Positions 12,998 through 25,090 of a stretch of 64,000 bases of DNA are shown here, one piece after another. The stretch's first letter is position 1; every line of letters starts with the position of its first letter. The stretch lies in the NCBI RefSeq assembly GCF_000715075.1, contig NC_134096.1:38203804-38267803 (forward strand), in the 5' to 3' direction. Below the pieces are notes generated by a model, which saw nothing but the letters and a program-made list of their open reading frames with translations, did no database searches and was not told the origin of the DNA. The position numbers and the translations under genes were made by a program. The DNA is from Nicotiana tabacum. Its lineage: Eukaryota > Streptophyta > Magnoliopsida > Solanales > Solanaceae.

Positions 12998-13589
12998 TTC
13001 TGTTAGCTCCCATAGGGAATAATTGAGATGGGTGTAGCTAATTGTATATATCTCTGTTGCTGCTGAAAGTAACTCGGATTGCTTATATTCCTCTGCGATA
13101 ATCTTCATTAGTTGGGTAGCTCGTACCCTTTTTCATCTTGCTTCTTTTACTTGCTGAAACTTGTATTTACCTTCCAATTCTCTTATTCTTTTTTACCGTA
13201 AGAGTGGATAGACATTCTTGTCTTAGGGATCTTTATCAGAGGCTTACACATCTTACTACACACATGATCTGCTGAATACCTCATATTTATCCATCATAAG
13301 CATGATGCAAAAATTGAGTTCCTCTTACTTAACTCTTCCACAACTATATCTCTTACCAATCGTCTCTCTGGATGTAAGCATCATCGTATTATGAATAAGA
13401 TAAAGTTTAGAAAATTGAGTTCTTACAACTGAGCTCTACCACACGATCTAGAGTAAGAAGAAAGAGTGACAATCCTAAATGCCTTGTAGCCTCCTTCTTA
13501 TAAGTGTGGTGCACAACACACCCATAAACAAGACTCTACTAGACACGGCTTGTAGACTTCCTAGGATAGAACTACTCAGATACCACTTT
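12998..13589 (-). mobile_element. N1 leader with tRNA-Met primer-binding site
   Basis: Continues N1 after the second copy of ACTAC. On the minus strand the site TGGTATCTGAGT (13573-13584) lies four bases from the 5' LTR and differs by one base from the E2 site TGGTATCAGAGC. The next 150 bp resemble the E2 leader (AGTCTACAAGCCGTGTCTAG). No long open frame follows, supporting a non-coding interior. Confidence 0.78.
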
Positions 13590-15599
13590 TGTCACGACCC
13601 AAACTAATGGGCCGCGACGAGCACCCAGTACCTTACTCAACCGAGTACCAACGTAATCGTATCTTTCTTATTACATCATCATAGGTAAGTGGGCCAGAAG
13701 GGGGGTCATGAGATAAACGAAGTAAACATGAGGGAATACCCGACATAGAACGACCCAACCTGATATAAAAACTCATACCTGTGACATACGGGCATATAAG
13801 GCCAATGTGATCCATTATATACTTAAAACATAGGCCGACAAGTCCATGCAAGTATCCGTATACATGACATCTGCCTACAAGCCTCTAAGAGTACATACTT
13901 ATCATCAAGGTCGGGACAGGGCCCCGCCATACCAAACAATACACGTCTAAATCATACTGACCAACAAGCAACTTCGAAGCAAATGGAGCGCACCAACATC
14001 TTCTGCTGAGCTGATAGCCTACTTAGAGGACTCTCGATCTGTCTATCGGGACTTGCAGATATGAAACGCAGCGTCCCCGAGCAAAAGGATCGTCAGTACA
14101 AATAATATACCGAGTATGTAAGGAATGAAAATCAGTAAATAATAGACATGAGAGAAACATGGAGTAAAAGACTCAACATGTAAGTCTGAACAACTCTATG
14201 AATCATTAATATTTACAATGTCATGCATATGCGTATAAATGCCATACCATGCTTAGGTATATGCGTTCATAACATCATCAATCCTCTGAGGGCATCCCAT
14301 CATATCATCTCGGCCACTGTGGGCAAATCATCAACGTATACCAGCTGATCAGGTGGTGGTGCGTATATAACGTCGTAACCTTTTTCCATATCCCATATAC
14401 ATATAATATACATATATACACGTATATAATGTCATCTGGTCATGGGTCAATGTACATGAATGCAATGCATGATAAGTACGTCAATAAAATCTTTCGGAGT
14501 GTCACAAAACCATTTTGCCTTTGAATAATACCTTAAAGTAAACTTTATCAATTTTATATATTTTCTGAGACCCATGAACAGATGATAGAATAATAAGACA
14601 CATGGGGAATCAAGAATATAGACACCCCTAGTATTTCTATGAATAGAGTCATTTATGAAAGTTACGTATTTTGTTCGTTTTATTTGTATCATTTGGACCA
14701 TGCCAGAAGGAAAGAAGGGGTAGCCTTAACATACCTGAACTAATTCTCTTGACAATCCCTCTAACACATATCTTTTGGAAAAATATGTAACGGCGAATCG
14801 AAGTAGGGAAAAATTCATATGATATTCTTGAGAAATATTATACCGTGCTCCCTTAGAATTTATAAATCCCGTTACTATTACGCAGTATAACCTCGTATAA
14901 AATTCTTGAAGCAATTTACGTTGCCATAAGCACCGTAAATGATTCATTTTGAATTCCTTGAATTCCACCTGTTACTACATGTAGTCATAAGCCTCAATTT
15001 TGTGGTTTTGAGAGGTCTTTTATATAAGTGGATGTGGGGCCCACACTTAAATGACTAAGCCACATAATCCTTTAATTGTGACAACTTGCCATATGACTCA
15101 AGAGTCATTTAATTGACCAATCTTGCTGCCACATTGAGGCCCATCAATTCTTTATCCAAATATGCTTAATTATATAGTTAATCTCCCACTAAAAATCTAT
15201 AATTACCCAATTATTCACATAATTAAAAATTATCTCAAACTACTTAAAATACTACTCACTTTTAACCCACTTTATATATCTTGTTATCATGGTCATATGG
15301 TACCTTGTATGACACTAGTCCATAAATATCGGGTATTGTAGCTTGGACCGTATTTTATCTCAAAATGTCAAACTTTGATGAAATTTATTTTCTTCGATAC
15401 GCTTATTCTCTCACCTTAACGAATTTACTTATCACTTGTTTGAAATACCATAATGCTTATAATCTCATTCCCGAACTCACGTCGATTAACTTACAATAAA
15501 ACTTTAACATACGAAAATGTGAAATGTAGCGTCTCATTTTCGAGTTTTCAGTAATTTACTTATGGCGTACTTTCACATATGAAAACATGTGGTGTAACA
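13590..15599 (-). repeat. 5' LTR of N1
   Basis: Complete 2010 bp LTR, TGTCACGACCC...GGTGTAACA, partner of 1-1543. Its outer end has the same additional 72 bp beyond an internal TGTAGCG/TGTAACG tip. It directly abuts coding sequence of the RPA1-like pseudogene at 15600, so N1 inserted into that exon. Confidence 0.88.
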
Positions 15600-18599
15600 T
15601 CGGCGAACCTTGTTACTAGAGAGTTGACAATTCAAATCGGCATCTGCTATTACTGTTGGTGCCTTATTGGTAGATCTACTCCTCTTGTCATATGTCTTCA
15701 ATGGAGATAGTTTTGCGTTGAAATTATCATCATCTTCTAACACAGAATATTCACTTTCTGATATGTTTTTCTTGACGGGAGTTTGTAAAAAAGATTTCAT
15801 CTTACTTTCGGCCACAAAATCCTACAGAAATAAAAAGAATCTATAAAAAGCAGTTGGAGAGCGATACTACCTTTGGTTGCATAATGATTACTAATACTTT
15901 TTTACTAAATAAGTAATAATGTTATAACTGTTTTAATTTCATGAAATTACCCCATAAACCTTCTCTTCACCCGAGATTTGTCCATCAGGTATTTCCAAAG
16001 GATCCTGTTAAAAAAGTAAAACAAAACAAAATAAACATTCATGCTATGAAGGTTATAGGATTTATATTTATTCTTTTTCGTAAATTTTTGAGTAGCTTAA
16101 TTTGTGAGTGAAGATGTTTTACTGTGATAGTGTCTTCGAATGAGTTATGGGCATATTCTTTTAGAAGATCGTCATCATCAATAATCTTAACAACGTTGTA
16201 GATTTCGTCCTGTGACTCAATATTGATTTGCTTAACAATAACTTTTTTTTTATCAAGAATATCGTCCAATTCACTTGGAAAAAACAATCAGCATCTGCAT
16301 CATGCGGTCTACAGCAAATTTCATAGATCAGAAATATTATAATCGACAACTACACTTAAATTAAGTTTATTATTGTACCTCAACTAATCCTTCCTTCAAT
16401 TCTTTTGCGGACTTTCCTATAAGCTGCAGAGCTTCGCGATTTCAAAGCAATAATGAAATAAAGGCAGTTCTATCCATAACACGAACTTGAAGCCGATACC
16501 TGCAATTAAATTTTGATTAACCTTATGTATTTCCTTTTTATGTGTTTTAAATCTATATAATATAGTAATTACCTGTGACCAACAAAACAATCTTCTTCAT
16601 TGCATTTCTTACAAAAAAATTTATTTTCAACTTTGTCAACCTTTCTAGTACACTTGTTGCATGCCAAATATGGCCATCCTCGTTGAAGTTCCAAATTCAC
16701 CAACTTTGCAGCAATCCAGTAGTTACACTCCTATTTAACACAAAAAATAGCGTAGTAAATGCAAAACATAAAACAAAAGGTAAGTAAATTTTTAAAACTA
16801 TATTTAACTCACTTGTGTGCACTAAACTAAATTCCCAATAGTTTTAAACAATATAATTCCTTTGGCTAACTCATCTCTAATAGAGTAACTTTGTTGAGAA
16901 CTTGTCTGAGTAAGCGGCTCATAGTTTGATTGGAGCGCTGCATCTAATCTGCATAAGTCAAAAACTTTAAATTACCTTCCCCTTTTAATAATAAGAAGGT
17001 AAGCATCAAAGCCCAGAAAACCCAGCCTATACAAGCTCAGTCGTGCCATAAGGAAAAGACAAAGGAAGAAGGCGACTGGAAAAATTAAATAATAATATTA
17101 TATTTTTAGTACATATAAATAAGAATTATACCCTTGACAAACCTAGATTTAAACTCGATAAACTGCGGAAAAGCAGGGTTTATCCATATTTTTGAAGCAT
17201 ACCAACAGCTACGCACTGAGTAATTACCTATAAAAAAATAAAAAAATAATAAATTAAAAACTATAAATTATGTTGAAACTGTTTATCAAATATAAATGTA
17301 ACTATTGAAAAACCTCGATACTTTTGAGCTTTCATAAGTTGAAGAACAACAATCAAAGGATCGGCTGTAGATGCATTCCAGTGAGGTTGAATTTGATCCA
17401 CAAGTTCACTCCATAAGATTGCCGAAATCCTATTCCTCCTATATGTTTCACGGAAAAACCACAATAAAAAATATCCGTTTTACTGCAAAGTATAGTTTCT
17501 ATTTGTGAATGACTTACTTATCATCTTCAAGTTCAATATTCATAAAGACACTTTTGTTGTCTCCTTACTTGTAGGTCTGAACAGTTTTATAGGTCACAAC
17601 CTGACCAACGACATCTACAAATATAAAAGTTAATCACAGAATTTTAATAAACGTAGTATTAGAATTAAATGGAAAAGAAGAATTACCGAATAATTCTGCC
17701 TCATCGACATCATGTTAATTCGTGAATTGGTCAAAAGGACGCAAGTTAAAGATGTCCATATGAAATGTAGGATCAGTAGTTTCCTCAACTATTGTCCTCT
17801 GCGTAAATGTCAGCCTCAAATTGTGTGTTGTAGTCTTTAATTTTAAATTATTTGGTCCGACAACAAAGTAGGTCATGCGACATTAGCCGAGTTCCTGTAT
17901 CTTATTCCTAAATAACGTAATAACATACTTCCCGATTGAGGTATGTATACGATCACCCTAGAAAATCATATTAATTGTTAGGATGTATTAGATTGGTAAA
18001 AATTATTAATGTTGGAAATTAGTAAACAATTGTCAACAAACATTGTAAAGTTTTTAGTCAGAATGTGCATATTTTTAGAATTTGCAGTAGCTATAGAGAT
18101 TATACAATTGTCAACAAACATTGTAACTTCCTTTGGCAGAATATATGCATATTGTTATATTTTGTAGCAGTTTCAGGAGGAACATCATATTTTGTTTCTC
18201 AGATGGATTATATAAGATGTAATATATTGTTAATAATCTGTTTTTTGCTGGAAATAAGTAAACAATTATCAATTAGATGTTCACAAACAGAAATAGAAAT
18301 AAGACTACACCACATAATCACTTCAAGTAGGTAGTTTCATCTTTTTGAGGATTGCTGGAAACTAATAAACAATTGCATATTGGAAAATCTATGAACCATA
18401 GCAGCAGAGAAGAGGAAGAAAAAAGTGAAAGCAATTATAAATTTGTTACCTTTGCATCTTGTAATACCAACTCTATCGAATAAGGTATTTCAGACTTGTA
18501 GCGATCCGGAATTTTCCACATTCGAAGTACTATAATTTTTAAATTTCATTGCATGTAGTTGCTTGAAATTTGTCTGATGTCATGAAGTTTTGTAGCCAT
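15600..18599 (-). pseudogene. RPA1 (RPA70)-like ssDNA-binding protein pseudogene, probably Helitron cargo
   Basis: RPA1 is the large subunit of replication protein A, which binds single-stranded DNA in the nucleus through OB folds; RPA1-like genes are commonly carried by plant Helitrons. Exons I can place on the minus strand are 18599-18450, 17957-17687, 17614-17518, 17438-17314, 17227-17143 and about 16948-16823, with GT/AG borders. Further coding blocks lie at about 16735-16573, 16500-16379, 16340-16036, 15970-15950 and 15822-15600. Recognisable pieces: RMWKIPDRYK start, OB-fold segments GDRIHTSIGKYVITLF and ISAILWSELVDQIQPHW, a zinc ribbon CNKC-x12-CKKC, and the DBD-C motif YRLQVRVMDRTAF followed by LIGKSAKELKEGLVE. 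In-frame stops occur in exons 1, 2, 3 and the DBD-C exon (two sit where family members have Trp). The C-terminus is cut by N1. Homology is confident; exact borders are approximate. Confidence 0.82.
18028..18375. repeat. Degenerate direct repeats in first intron of the RPA1-like pseudogene
   Basis: A segment of about 70 bp containing CAATTGTCAACAAACATTGTAA and an AGAATNTGCATAT stretch occurs at 18028-18095 and again at 18103-18172. Shorter relatives with GGAAA-AGTAAACAATT occur near 18250 and 18357. Confidence 0.6.
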
Positions 18600-19490
18600 A
18601 TTTGCAAAGTTCGTATTCTAACCAAAGCAAAAAGAGAATGAAAAAGGAATTAAAAGGAGCCGCATAAAACTGTTGAGGTAGTTATGGAGAAAGTGGATAA
18701 GTTATGGAGTTAGGTTGAGATACCCACGTTTGGGAAGATGTTCGTGGTTATGTTTTTAAAAAAAATATGTTTCTTCCGGTTTATTTTTGAAATCTATCCA
18801 TATTGCACATTATCCAATTCCAAACGTGGGAGTAACTCCAGACGCGGTTGAAGTAATTCTTTTTTAATTTACAGGTTTAAAAAATAAAAAAATTATACCA
18901 ACAAACGTGGGAGTCAAAGTAGATGTATACTAATTAAATTGGGAGTCTTAAAGTTTGTGAACTTCTGTGAACCAATTAAAAAAGTTTTAAAGGTTTTGAA
19001 CTTCTTTTAACAAATTAAAAAAACCGCAGAACACATTAGCATACAAGTTCAACTGCATTAGCATATATTTAAATTTCTATTTTAAATTATTTTTGAACCT
19101 CCAAATTAGTTGGAGATTTGTCCTAAAATTGAACACATGTTTAATTTATGTATTGACACTTGGCACAATAATATGACTTTGCTTCTTCTATTCTATATAG
19201 ATAGATAGATTTGGATACCATTGCCGGTTAATTTCAAAACAATTACCCTAAATAATAGGAACTCCAATTTCCTTAAAACAGTTACCCTAAATAATGCTTA
19301 CCTCCTCCATTTCTTCAAAACTCTCCTTCACCCCTTGCGATTTACCCAAAATCCTTACACTTTCGATTTTTTCTAAACTCTCACGTCACTATTATGGTGA
19401 ATTTTAATTACTAATATGTAATATTAAATTTTATATTTGATGTACATGTTTCTGTAAATACAATGAATATTCTTTATATATGATTTGTAT
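18600..19490. other. Non-coding upstream flank of RPA1-like pseudogene with Helitron-like 5' tip
   Basis: No open frame is supported. Three short ACGTGGGAG words occur at 18722-18910. On the minus strand, from 19209, the sequence reads A|TCTATCTATCTATATAGAATA, resembling the A|TC 5' termini at 62476 and 61759. If real, it is the 5' end of a minus-strand Helitron that contains the RPA1-like gene 610 bp inside. The GATA microsatellite at 19195-19209 makes the exact base uncertain. Confidence 0.4.
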
Positions 19491-19780
19491 ATGAGATGTA
19501 TAATTCAGATTTTTATGTTATACAATTGCATGTGCTGTATAATTATATATATAATAATTATTTTATGTATATATGATTTATTTATGAGATGTATAATGTA
19601 GACATTTATATTATACACATGGCATATGTGCTGTATAATTAATGTAAAATTATATATGCAATAATTATTTTATGTATAAAGTATAATTTGTATATTATAG
19701 GTCTTTATATTATACAAATGGCATATGCATTGTATAATCAATGTATAATTATATATACGGTAGTTATTTTCTGTATATAA
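19491..19780. repeat. AT-rich tandem repeat, about 3 copies of about 95 bp
   Basis: Repeated order of ATGAGATGTATAAT, TTTATATTATACA, TGGCATATG-NTGTATAAT and ATAATTATTTTATGTATA with substitutions between copies. No gene is seen. The following stretch to 20500 is also AT-rich and without recognised features. Confidence 0.65.
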
Positions 19781-20503
19781 TTTTTAGTTTTAGTCTGTCT
19801 AAAATTGCCTGATTATGTATTTAATGTATGTGATTTTTTCACTTTGTTCGTATAATTTATACTTTTATAATACAATTTTAAACAATGTGAGTACATCTTT
19901 TGAGATTTGGACCAAAGATCTCGCTGGGTATTTGTGGGGGTTTGGAAACAAACGTGATTCTTGGCTGACATTTTGTGGACTCTTTGGGGTTTGGCTACAC
20001 TATTATAGGGTTATGTGTAGATTAATTTTTAAGGCTAGGCAAAGTTTAGAATGCTAGTGGGCTTGGTATTGGCGTTTCTTTCCCCTAAATTGTATCGCCA
20101 GTGTAAAAACCATTTCAACGGTTAGGGGTCTTTCGATAGGGTGTATATGAATAGTATTTAATATGGTATATTAGTAATGCTGAAATTAATATCGAGATTA
20201 GTTATGTTGAAATTATCTCTTATCGATTGTTTGGTTTGGTGTATTAAAAATAACATGTATTGCATAGTTTTTTGAAAAAAATTATTTGTTTATAAAAATT
20301 CCATCCATATTCTTTACAAAAATATTAGAAAGGATTTGGAAAAGGTTTTGAAAGGGTAGTTTTATCTTTATACATTCTTATTCATTTATTAAAAACTATG
20401 GTGTTGATAATGTCATAGTTTGTTATGTATAAGAATAGTACTGACTATGAAGTATAACTAGTACATGTATTAGTTATACATATGTTAAAAAATATTACCA
20501 AAT

Positions 20504-21332
20504 GGCTCCTTGATATATATAACTTAAAAACCCTATCAATTTTGGTAAATACAATTGGTTAAATAGTCAAATTTGACCTCGTACTATCTAAAATTGAGTA
20601 ATTCTCTCCTACTTTAAACTTTGGGATAATACATATTTACTCTTTTGGATTGTCTCACTTTATCAGTTGGACCCTTATGCTTTGAGGAGATCCTATGAAC
20701 CCCTTGTGCTCATTAGAAGTGTAATATATATCACTTTTGTGACTAGCACCACTCTTAAAAGAAAAGTGTAATGCACGTTCCAATCAAATTTTGCCACGTA
20801 ATTTAAAAAACTGGTTATTCAAAAGTCAAAATTTTGAAGAGCCGCAACAGTTGTCGGGATGGTTCTCAAATGTGGCATATCGAACCTATATATACATAAG
20901 TTGCAAGTACGTTGCACCGCAATACAAATTCATACAAAATTCCATTTATGAATCAATTACACATCGCATAATATGTAATGACTCGACCGATCGTTTTGAA
21001 ATTTAATATTTCGTTCGATGCTTTGAGACTTTGAGTAGTTTTATATGATAAATTATGACATGACAAAATTTAATTGGAGCGTGCATTATATTTTTCTTTT
21101 AAGAGTGGTGCTGGTCACAAAAGGTATATATTATTCTTTTAACAAGCACAAGGGGATCGTAGGACCAACAAAAAGTATAATGGTGCAACAAGACAACCTC
21201 AAGGAGTAATTATATATTATCCCTTAAACTTTTGCTCTAATAATAGAAAAAAACGCATAATTTTTGCTTTTGAGAGCTCCAATTTGAGGGTAAGTTTAAA
21301 CAATAGTCAAAGTTGATAGGGTAAATATGGGC
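20504..21332. mobile_element. Fold-back (long inverted repeat) element
   Basis: Arms of about 175 bp at 20623-20803 and 21054-21225 are inverted copies: CCTTGTGCTCATTAGAAG, CTAGCACCACTCTTAAAAGA and GTAATGCACGTTCCAAT on the left correspond to reverse complements on the right. Weaker inverted similarity (ACCCTATCAATTTTGG against the reverse complement of CAAAGTTGATAGGGTAAA) extends to about 20504 and 21332, where GGCTCC and GGGCC words may be tips. The central 250 bp is unrelated. No transposase frame; non-autonomous. Superfamily unresolved. Confidence 0.7.
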
Positions 21333-21881
21333 CTTTTTCAGGAATTCAGAATCCACCTATTTCGTGCTAGTGTCTATAATAAGGTTAAATACGAGCCAAT
21401 TTGCTAATAACAAGAATTTAAATGGACCAAAAGCGTAACTGAAGGCACATTGAGCCATTTCGGATTGTACAGAGGCAAACTTAGACGTTTATCCAATAAA
21501 TTTTACTACATATTAGAGAATTACTTTAAAAGTACAACAAATTATAAATTAAATTATATGTGAAAATTATAATCAAAGAAGATTACATTTGACTTCATAA
21601 ATAATGTAGTAATATTGCCAATAATTTTTCAAAATTATTTTGGAACAATTATTTTCAAAGAATTTTTCAGAATGAAACTCCAAATGAACTTTTGGGGGTT
21701 GGAATTATGGTAATTATTTTTTGTTTTTGTCAAAGAGTTAACAAACATAAAAGATTGATTTTTTGTCAACTTAAACGTATGTGGCAAGCTCTCGAGCATG
21801 TCCTCCTTTCCTTCTTTCCCCTCTACTATCGACCAGAAAAAGAAGGGTTGTCTGCTTTTCACTTTTTAGCTATTTACAATA
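21226..21881. other. Non-coding stretch, no feature seen
   Basis: AT-rich DNA between the fold-back element and the Helitron-type terminus. Open frames of 75-101 codons overlap on both strands at 21635-21997 without family resemblance and look accidental. Confidence 0.5.
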
Positions 21882-21915
21882 CTAGATATATCATGGCCGT
21901 GCTAGCACGGGCCCA
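21882..21915 (-). mobile_element. Helitron-type 3' terminus (minus strand)
   Basis: Read on the minus strand: perfect palindrome CCGTGCTAGCACGG (21897-21910), then 11 bases, then CTAG (21885-21882), followed by host T. Hairpin, 10-12 base spacing, CTRR end and T flank are the classical Helitron 3' signature. The element body lies to the right (22 kb onward); its 5' end is not certain, perhaps near 25090. Confidence 0.65.
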
Positions 21916-24900
21916 ACAAATTGAAATGAAAAGTACAAGACCAATAATTTATATTGGCTCTTGTTCATTAGTACATTTATTTTTCATTTTTATATAGAAA
22001 AGAATCATTTTCGTTATCTATTTCTTAACTTAAATTGTTATCTAGTATATAAGAAGGCACTTGGGATTAGGTATTGCAAGAGTATTGTCAATTTTACTTT
22101 TAAAGATACATGCACAATTTAAATTATTGATGATTTAGGTATGTGATTTTTGATAAAAGTAGTTCTGGAAGGCCCTACTGTTCTATTCCATTTCTCAAAA
22201 CAGACTTTGAGTAATCACTTCCATCTCTCATTGCTCAAGTTCACCATGGAAGGCCTTACCTTCCTCACTGAATGAACATTTCTCTTGATTAGGCTTTCTT
22301 GTTCAGAAGACAGAAGTGAATGTCATATGACATTAATATGACAACAAAACTTTATAATGTTAACTCTAATGAAAATATAAGTCCTACCTTCGACTTTCCA
22401 CATAACAGGATAATGTGAAGTAATAACAGTAAAGAACAGACTTACACGATGACACTCTTTTTTCAATATTAAGACGAACAAAGATGTGCCCTATACATGT
22501 TTTCAGCCATATCGAGAGTTATTCTAATCATGTTAGCTAATCATTCCCCTTGCAGTGCTCTGTTTCTATAGTTTAATAGTTTTAAAGAGTCTCAATCTCC
22601 TACCTCCATGTTGCATTGTAAAGAATTATCTTACATAGATACCTTCTTGAGCATACATAAGATCTGTTTAAAGAAAATTTTGCACACAGAGTTGTGCATG
22701 CAGTATAGTCTTACCATCACCTAGGAGTGCATCTTGTTGACAGTCTACTAAGCCTATTATATGCCAACATCATGATAATTACCATTATGTTAGAGTAAAA
22801 AATTAAAAGTTAATTTTAATTGTTTATAAAAAAGCAATTAATTCTTAACATATACAATTAAAACTAAAATTCCTATACCCATATTTACATCATCAAATAT
22901 TTTCAGTGTCTCCATTTGCATTTTTGGAAATATCGTCGTCTATATAGATTCAGCTTATGTGCCTTCAAGCAACCAGGTTTATCGTGACAATATTGAAATG
23001 AATATATGCTTTACAAATTTGAAAAACGACATTCGTTAATCACACTGCATAGCCTACATCACAACGTTGACAGTTCAAACATTCCAAGCCAATTAACCAA
23101 GCTATAATTACTACCTAAGAATTGTTTATTCATTTTAAAATTACTTTTTGCATCAACCACTATACCAAAAACTTATCCACCACCATTTTAACTACATCAT
23201 CTGAAGGAGCCTAGGCATATTCAAGCAAAAGATCTAAGATCCAAAAAATAAATTATCAACTCCGCCACACTTGCTGATATTGGTACTGAAAATTTGAACA
23301 ACTAAGAAATGTGCAAATAATGATAGAATTATATAACATCACAAAAACTAAGCATGAAACCTCGTCGGTCACCTTTGGTAGGTCGTTAGTAGCATTTTAA
23401 AATGCTTGTTCAGTGGTTTCCAGTTCAAAAGGCATTGGGCATTAGAAGATAGTTAATAATTAAGCTACATCTTAATGTACTGATTCATATAAGACATATT
23501 CTGCTTTGTACCAAAAAGAGAAACTTTTTATTACAGTGAAATATCATATATTTATATAATCATTTTTAAGGTAAGGAGATTGCAAATAACGTACGGGGAG
23601 ATCTTAGCAGTAAATGACATTCATACTTGCTCAGTGACCATTCACTGGTTCATTATATTAGTTGAACCAAATTAATTGATATACCAGAAATGTGAAGCAT
23701 ATTTACCTGTGGCAGTAGTATCTTCTAACAAAGCTAGTTTACAATAATGTGATTCAAGCCTACGAACGAAGAGACTAAGCACTACCGACCTTCGAAAATT
23801 ACTTATTAGAGTTTTTCAATTTTCATAACCATAAATAAATTATCAAGACAAAGAAACTTTGATGCGAAGCAGAAGAACTCGCAAGATTCACCTAACTTAT
23901 TTGCTTTTGGGCCCATCAAAGTTACAGCAAATTGAAAGCTTTTTCTTATCCTACAATTAGTCTTTGTTTCTTTAGCCAGCTATTACAGATTTGATATCAG
24001 AAATGCATACTTCAATTGACTTATGATATCATGTGAATTGTGAATGATGAGTTATCCAAAGTAGAATCTTTTCAACTTTTAACAGTTAGTATTCACTATA
24101 GTTCTCAAAATGGAATCTTTTTAACTTCTAACAGTTAGTATTCAATATAGCTCTCATAGAATATTTCTTATACTATTAACTTCAATCTCAAGAAGTGTAA
24201 ATATAAACTCCAAGAGTTATATGAATGTTATAAAATTGCTCTTAATATACCATTCATTACTTGCAACTTATCAGCGATGGCAAAGATTATTGTTTCTTTC
24301 ACCTTTTCATATTAATAAGACTAGTTATATGGAATCTCATGTTGCCAAAAAAGAGCCCAAATAAGCTCTTCATAATCACCAACAAAATTCTAAAAATTTT
24401 AAAAAAAATAAAGAGAGAAGAATACAAAATACAATCCTCAAAAAAAGTCAGAGATATGTTGTCACAGAGACAGAGAAGAGATACCATAGAGGGCATTAGA
24501 GTTGAGGGCTTATTTTCTGGAGTCACAATTACTGGAGTATCAAATGCACAGTCACCTGTAAGAGCAATACACATCTAATGTAGAAACATAGCTTATTTAG
24601 GAACTCAAAAGGAAAAGCCCCAATTTCTAAATAAAATAAAATATAATCCCCCAAAACCGATTTTGTGAAAACCCATTAAAATTCCCATCATAAATTGTAT
24701 ATTCCCATCATAAATTGCTTATAAGAATCTATGAACAACTATAAAGCAAGGAAAAAGATTAAAATTTAAGGAGAAAACTACATCTTTTACCATTGATATT
24801 TAATAGTTTGATTGCTTTTCAACCTTTAGAAAGGTCCTCAACCACCGGAGAAAGATCATGAAGTCGCTAGTCTAGGGATTTGTCGACGCCTAAAAACGGC

Positions 24901-25090
24901 AATTCAATTTTGCTTGCAAGAAAGATCTTTACACTTTCTGAGAAGAAGACAAGGGAGAGTGAGAGCAACTAAGAAAAGTGGAAAAAAGGCAATGGAACAT
25001 AATGCTTCTGGAATTATGTCGAGCATGCAGTAAAGGACGGAGCGAAAAGACAGTTTTGCCCTTGGTCGACCAACTTCTCATTTCTCTTAA
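21916..25090 (-). other. Probable body of a non-autonomous Helitron, with possible captured exon fragments
   Basis: No Rep/helicase motif or long frame is visible. A minus-strand stretch at 24299-24574 has a good splice acceptor (TTACAG|GTGAC at about 24555) and an open frame containing GDCAFDTPVIVTPENKPS, which I do not recognise. Around 24800-25000 the minus strand looks like a pyrimidine-rich leader followed by an ATG frame. These could be gene fragments captured by a Helitron; this is weak. The TGCCCTTGG-CGACCA segment near 25055 recurs at 27105 close to the end of the next Helitron candidate. Confidence 0.3.

Larger units (their letters stand above)
1..15599 (-). mobile_element. N1: minus-strand LTR retrotransposon with non-coding interior (left end outside window)
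   Basis: Two related LTRs in reverse orientation (1-1543 and 13590-15599) flank interior pieces 1544-5102, 7597-7968 and 12998-13589. The window starts about 475 bp into the left LTR, judged by alignment with the right one. A primer-binding site matching initiator tRNA-Met and a polypurine tract lie at the correct internal edges. After removing nested insertions the interior is about 4.5 kb and contains no recognisable gag or pol, only frames of about 100 codons or less. It resembles a large retrotransposon derivative (LARD) mobilised in trans, although extreme decay is possible. The right flanking five bases are TCGGC (15600-15604); the left target duplication is outside the window. Confidence 0.8.

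Noticed and set aside
21635..21997. Frames of 75-101 codons on both strands
   Set aside because: Mutually overlapping, AT-driven composition; one crosses the Helitron 3' terminus.
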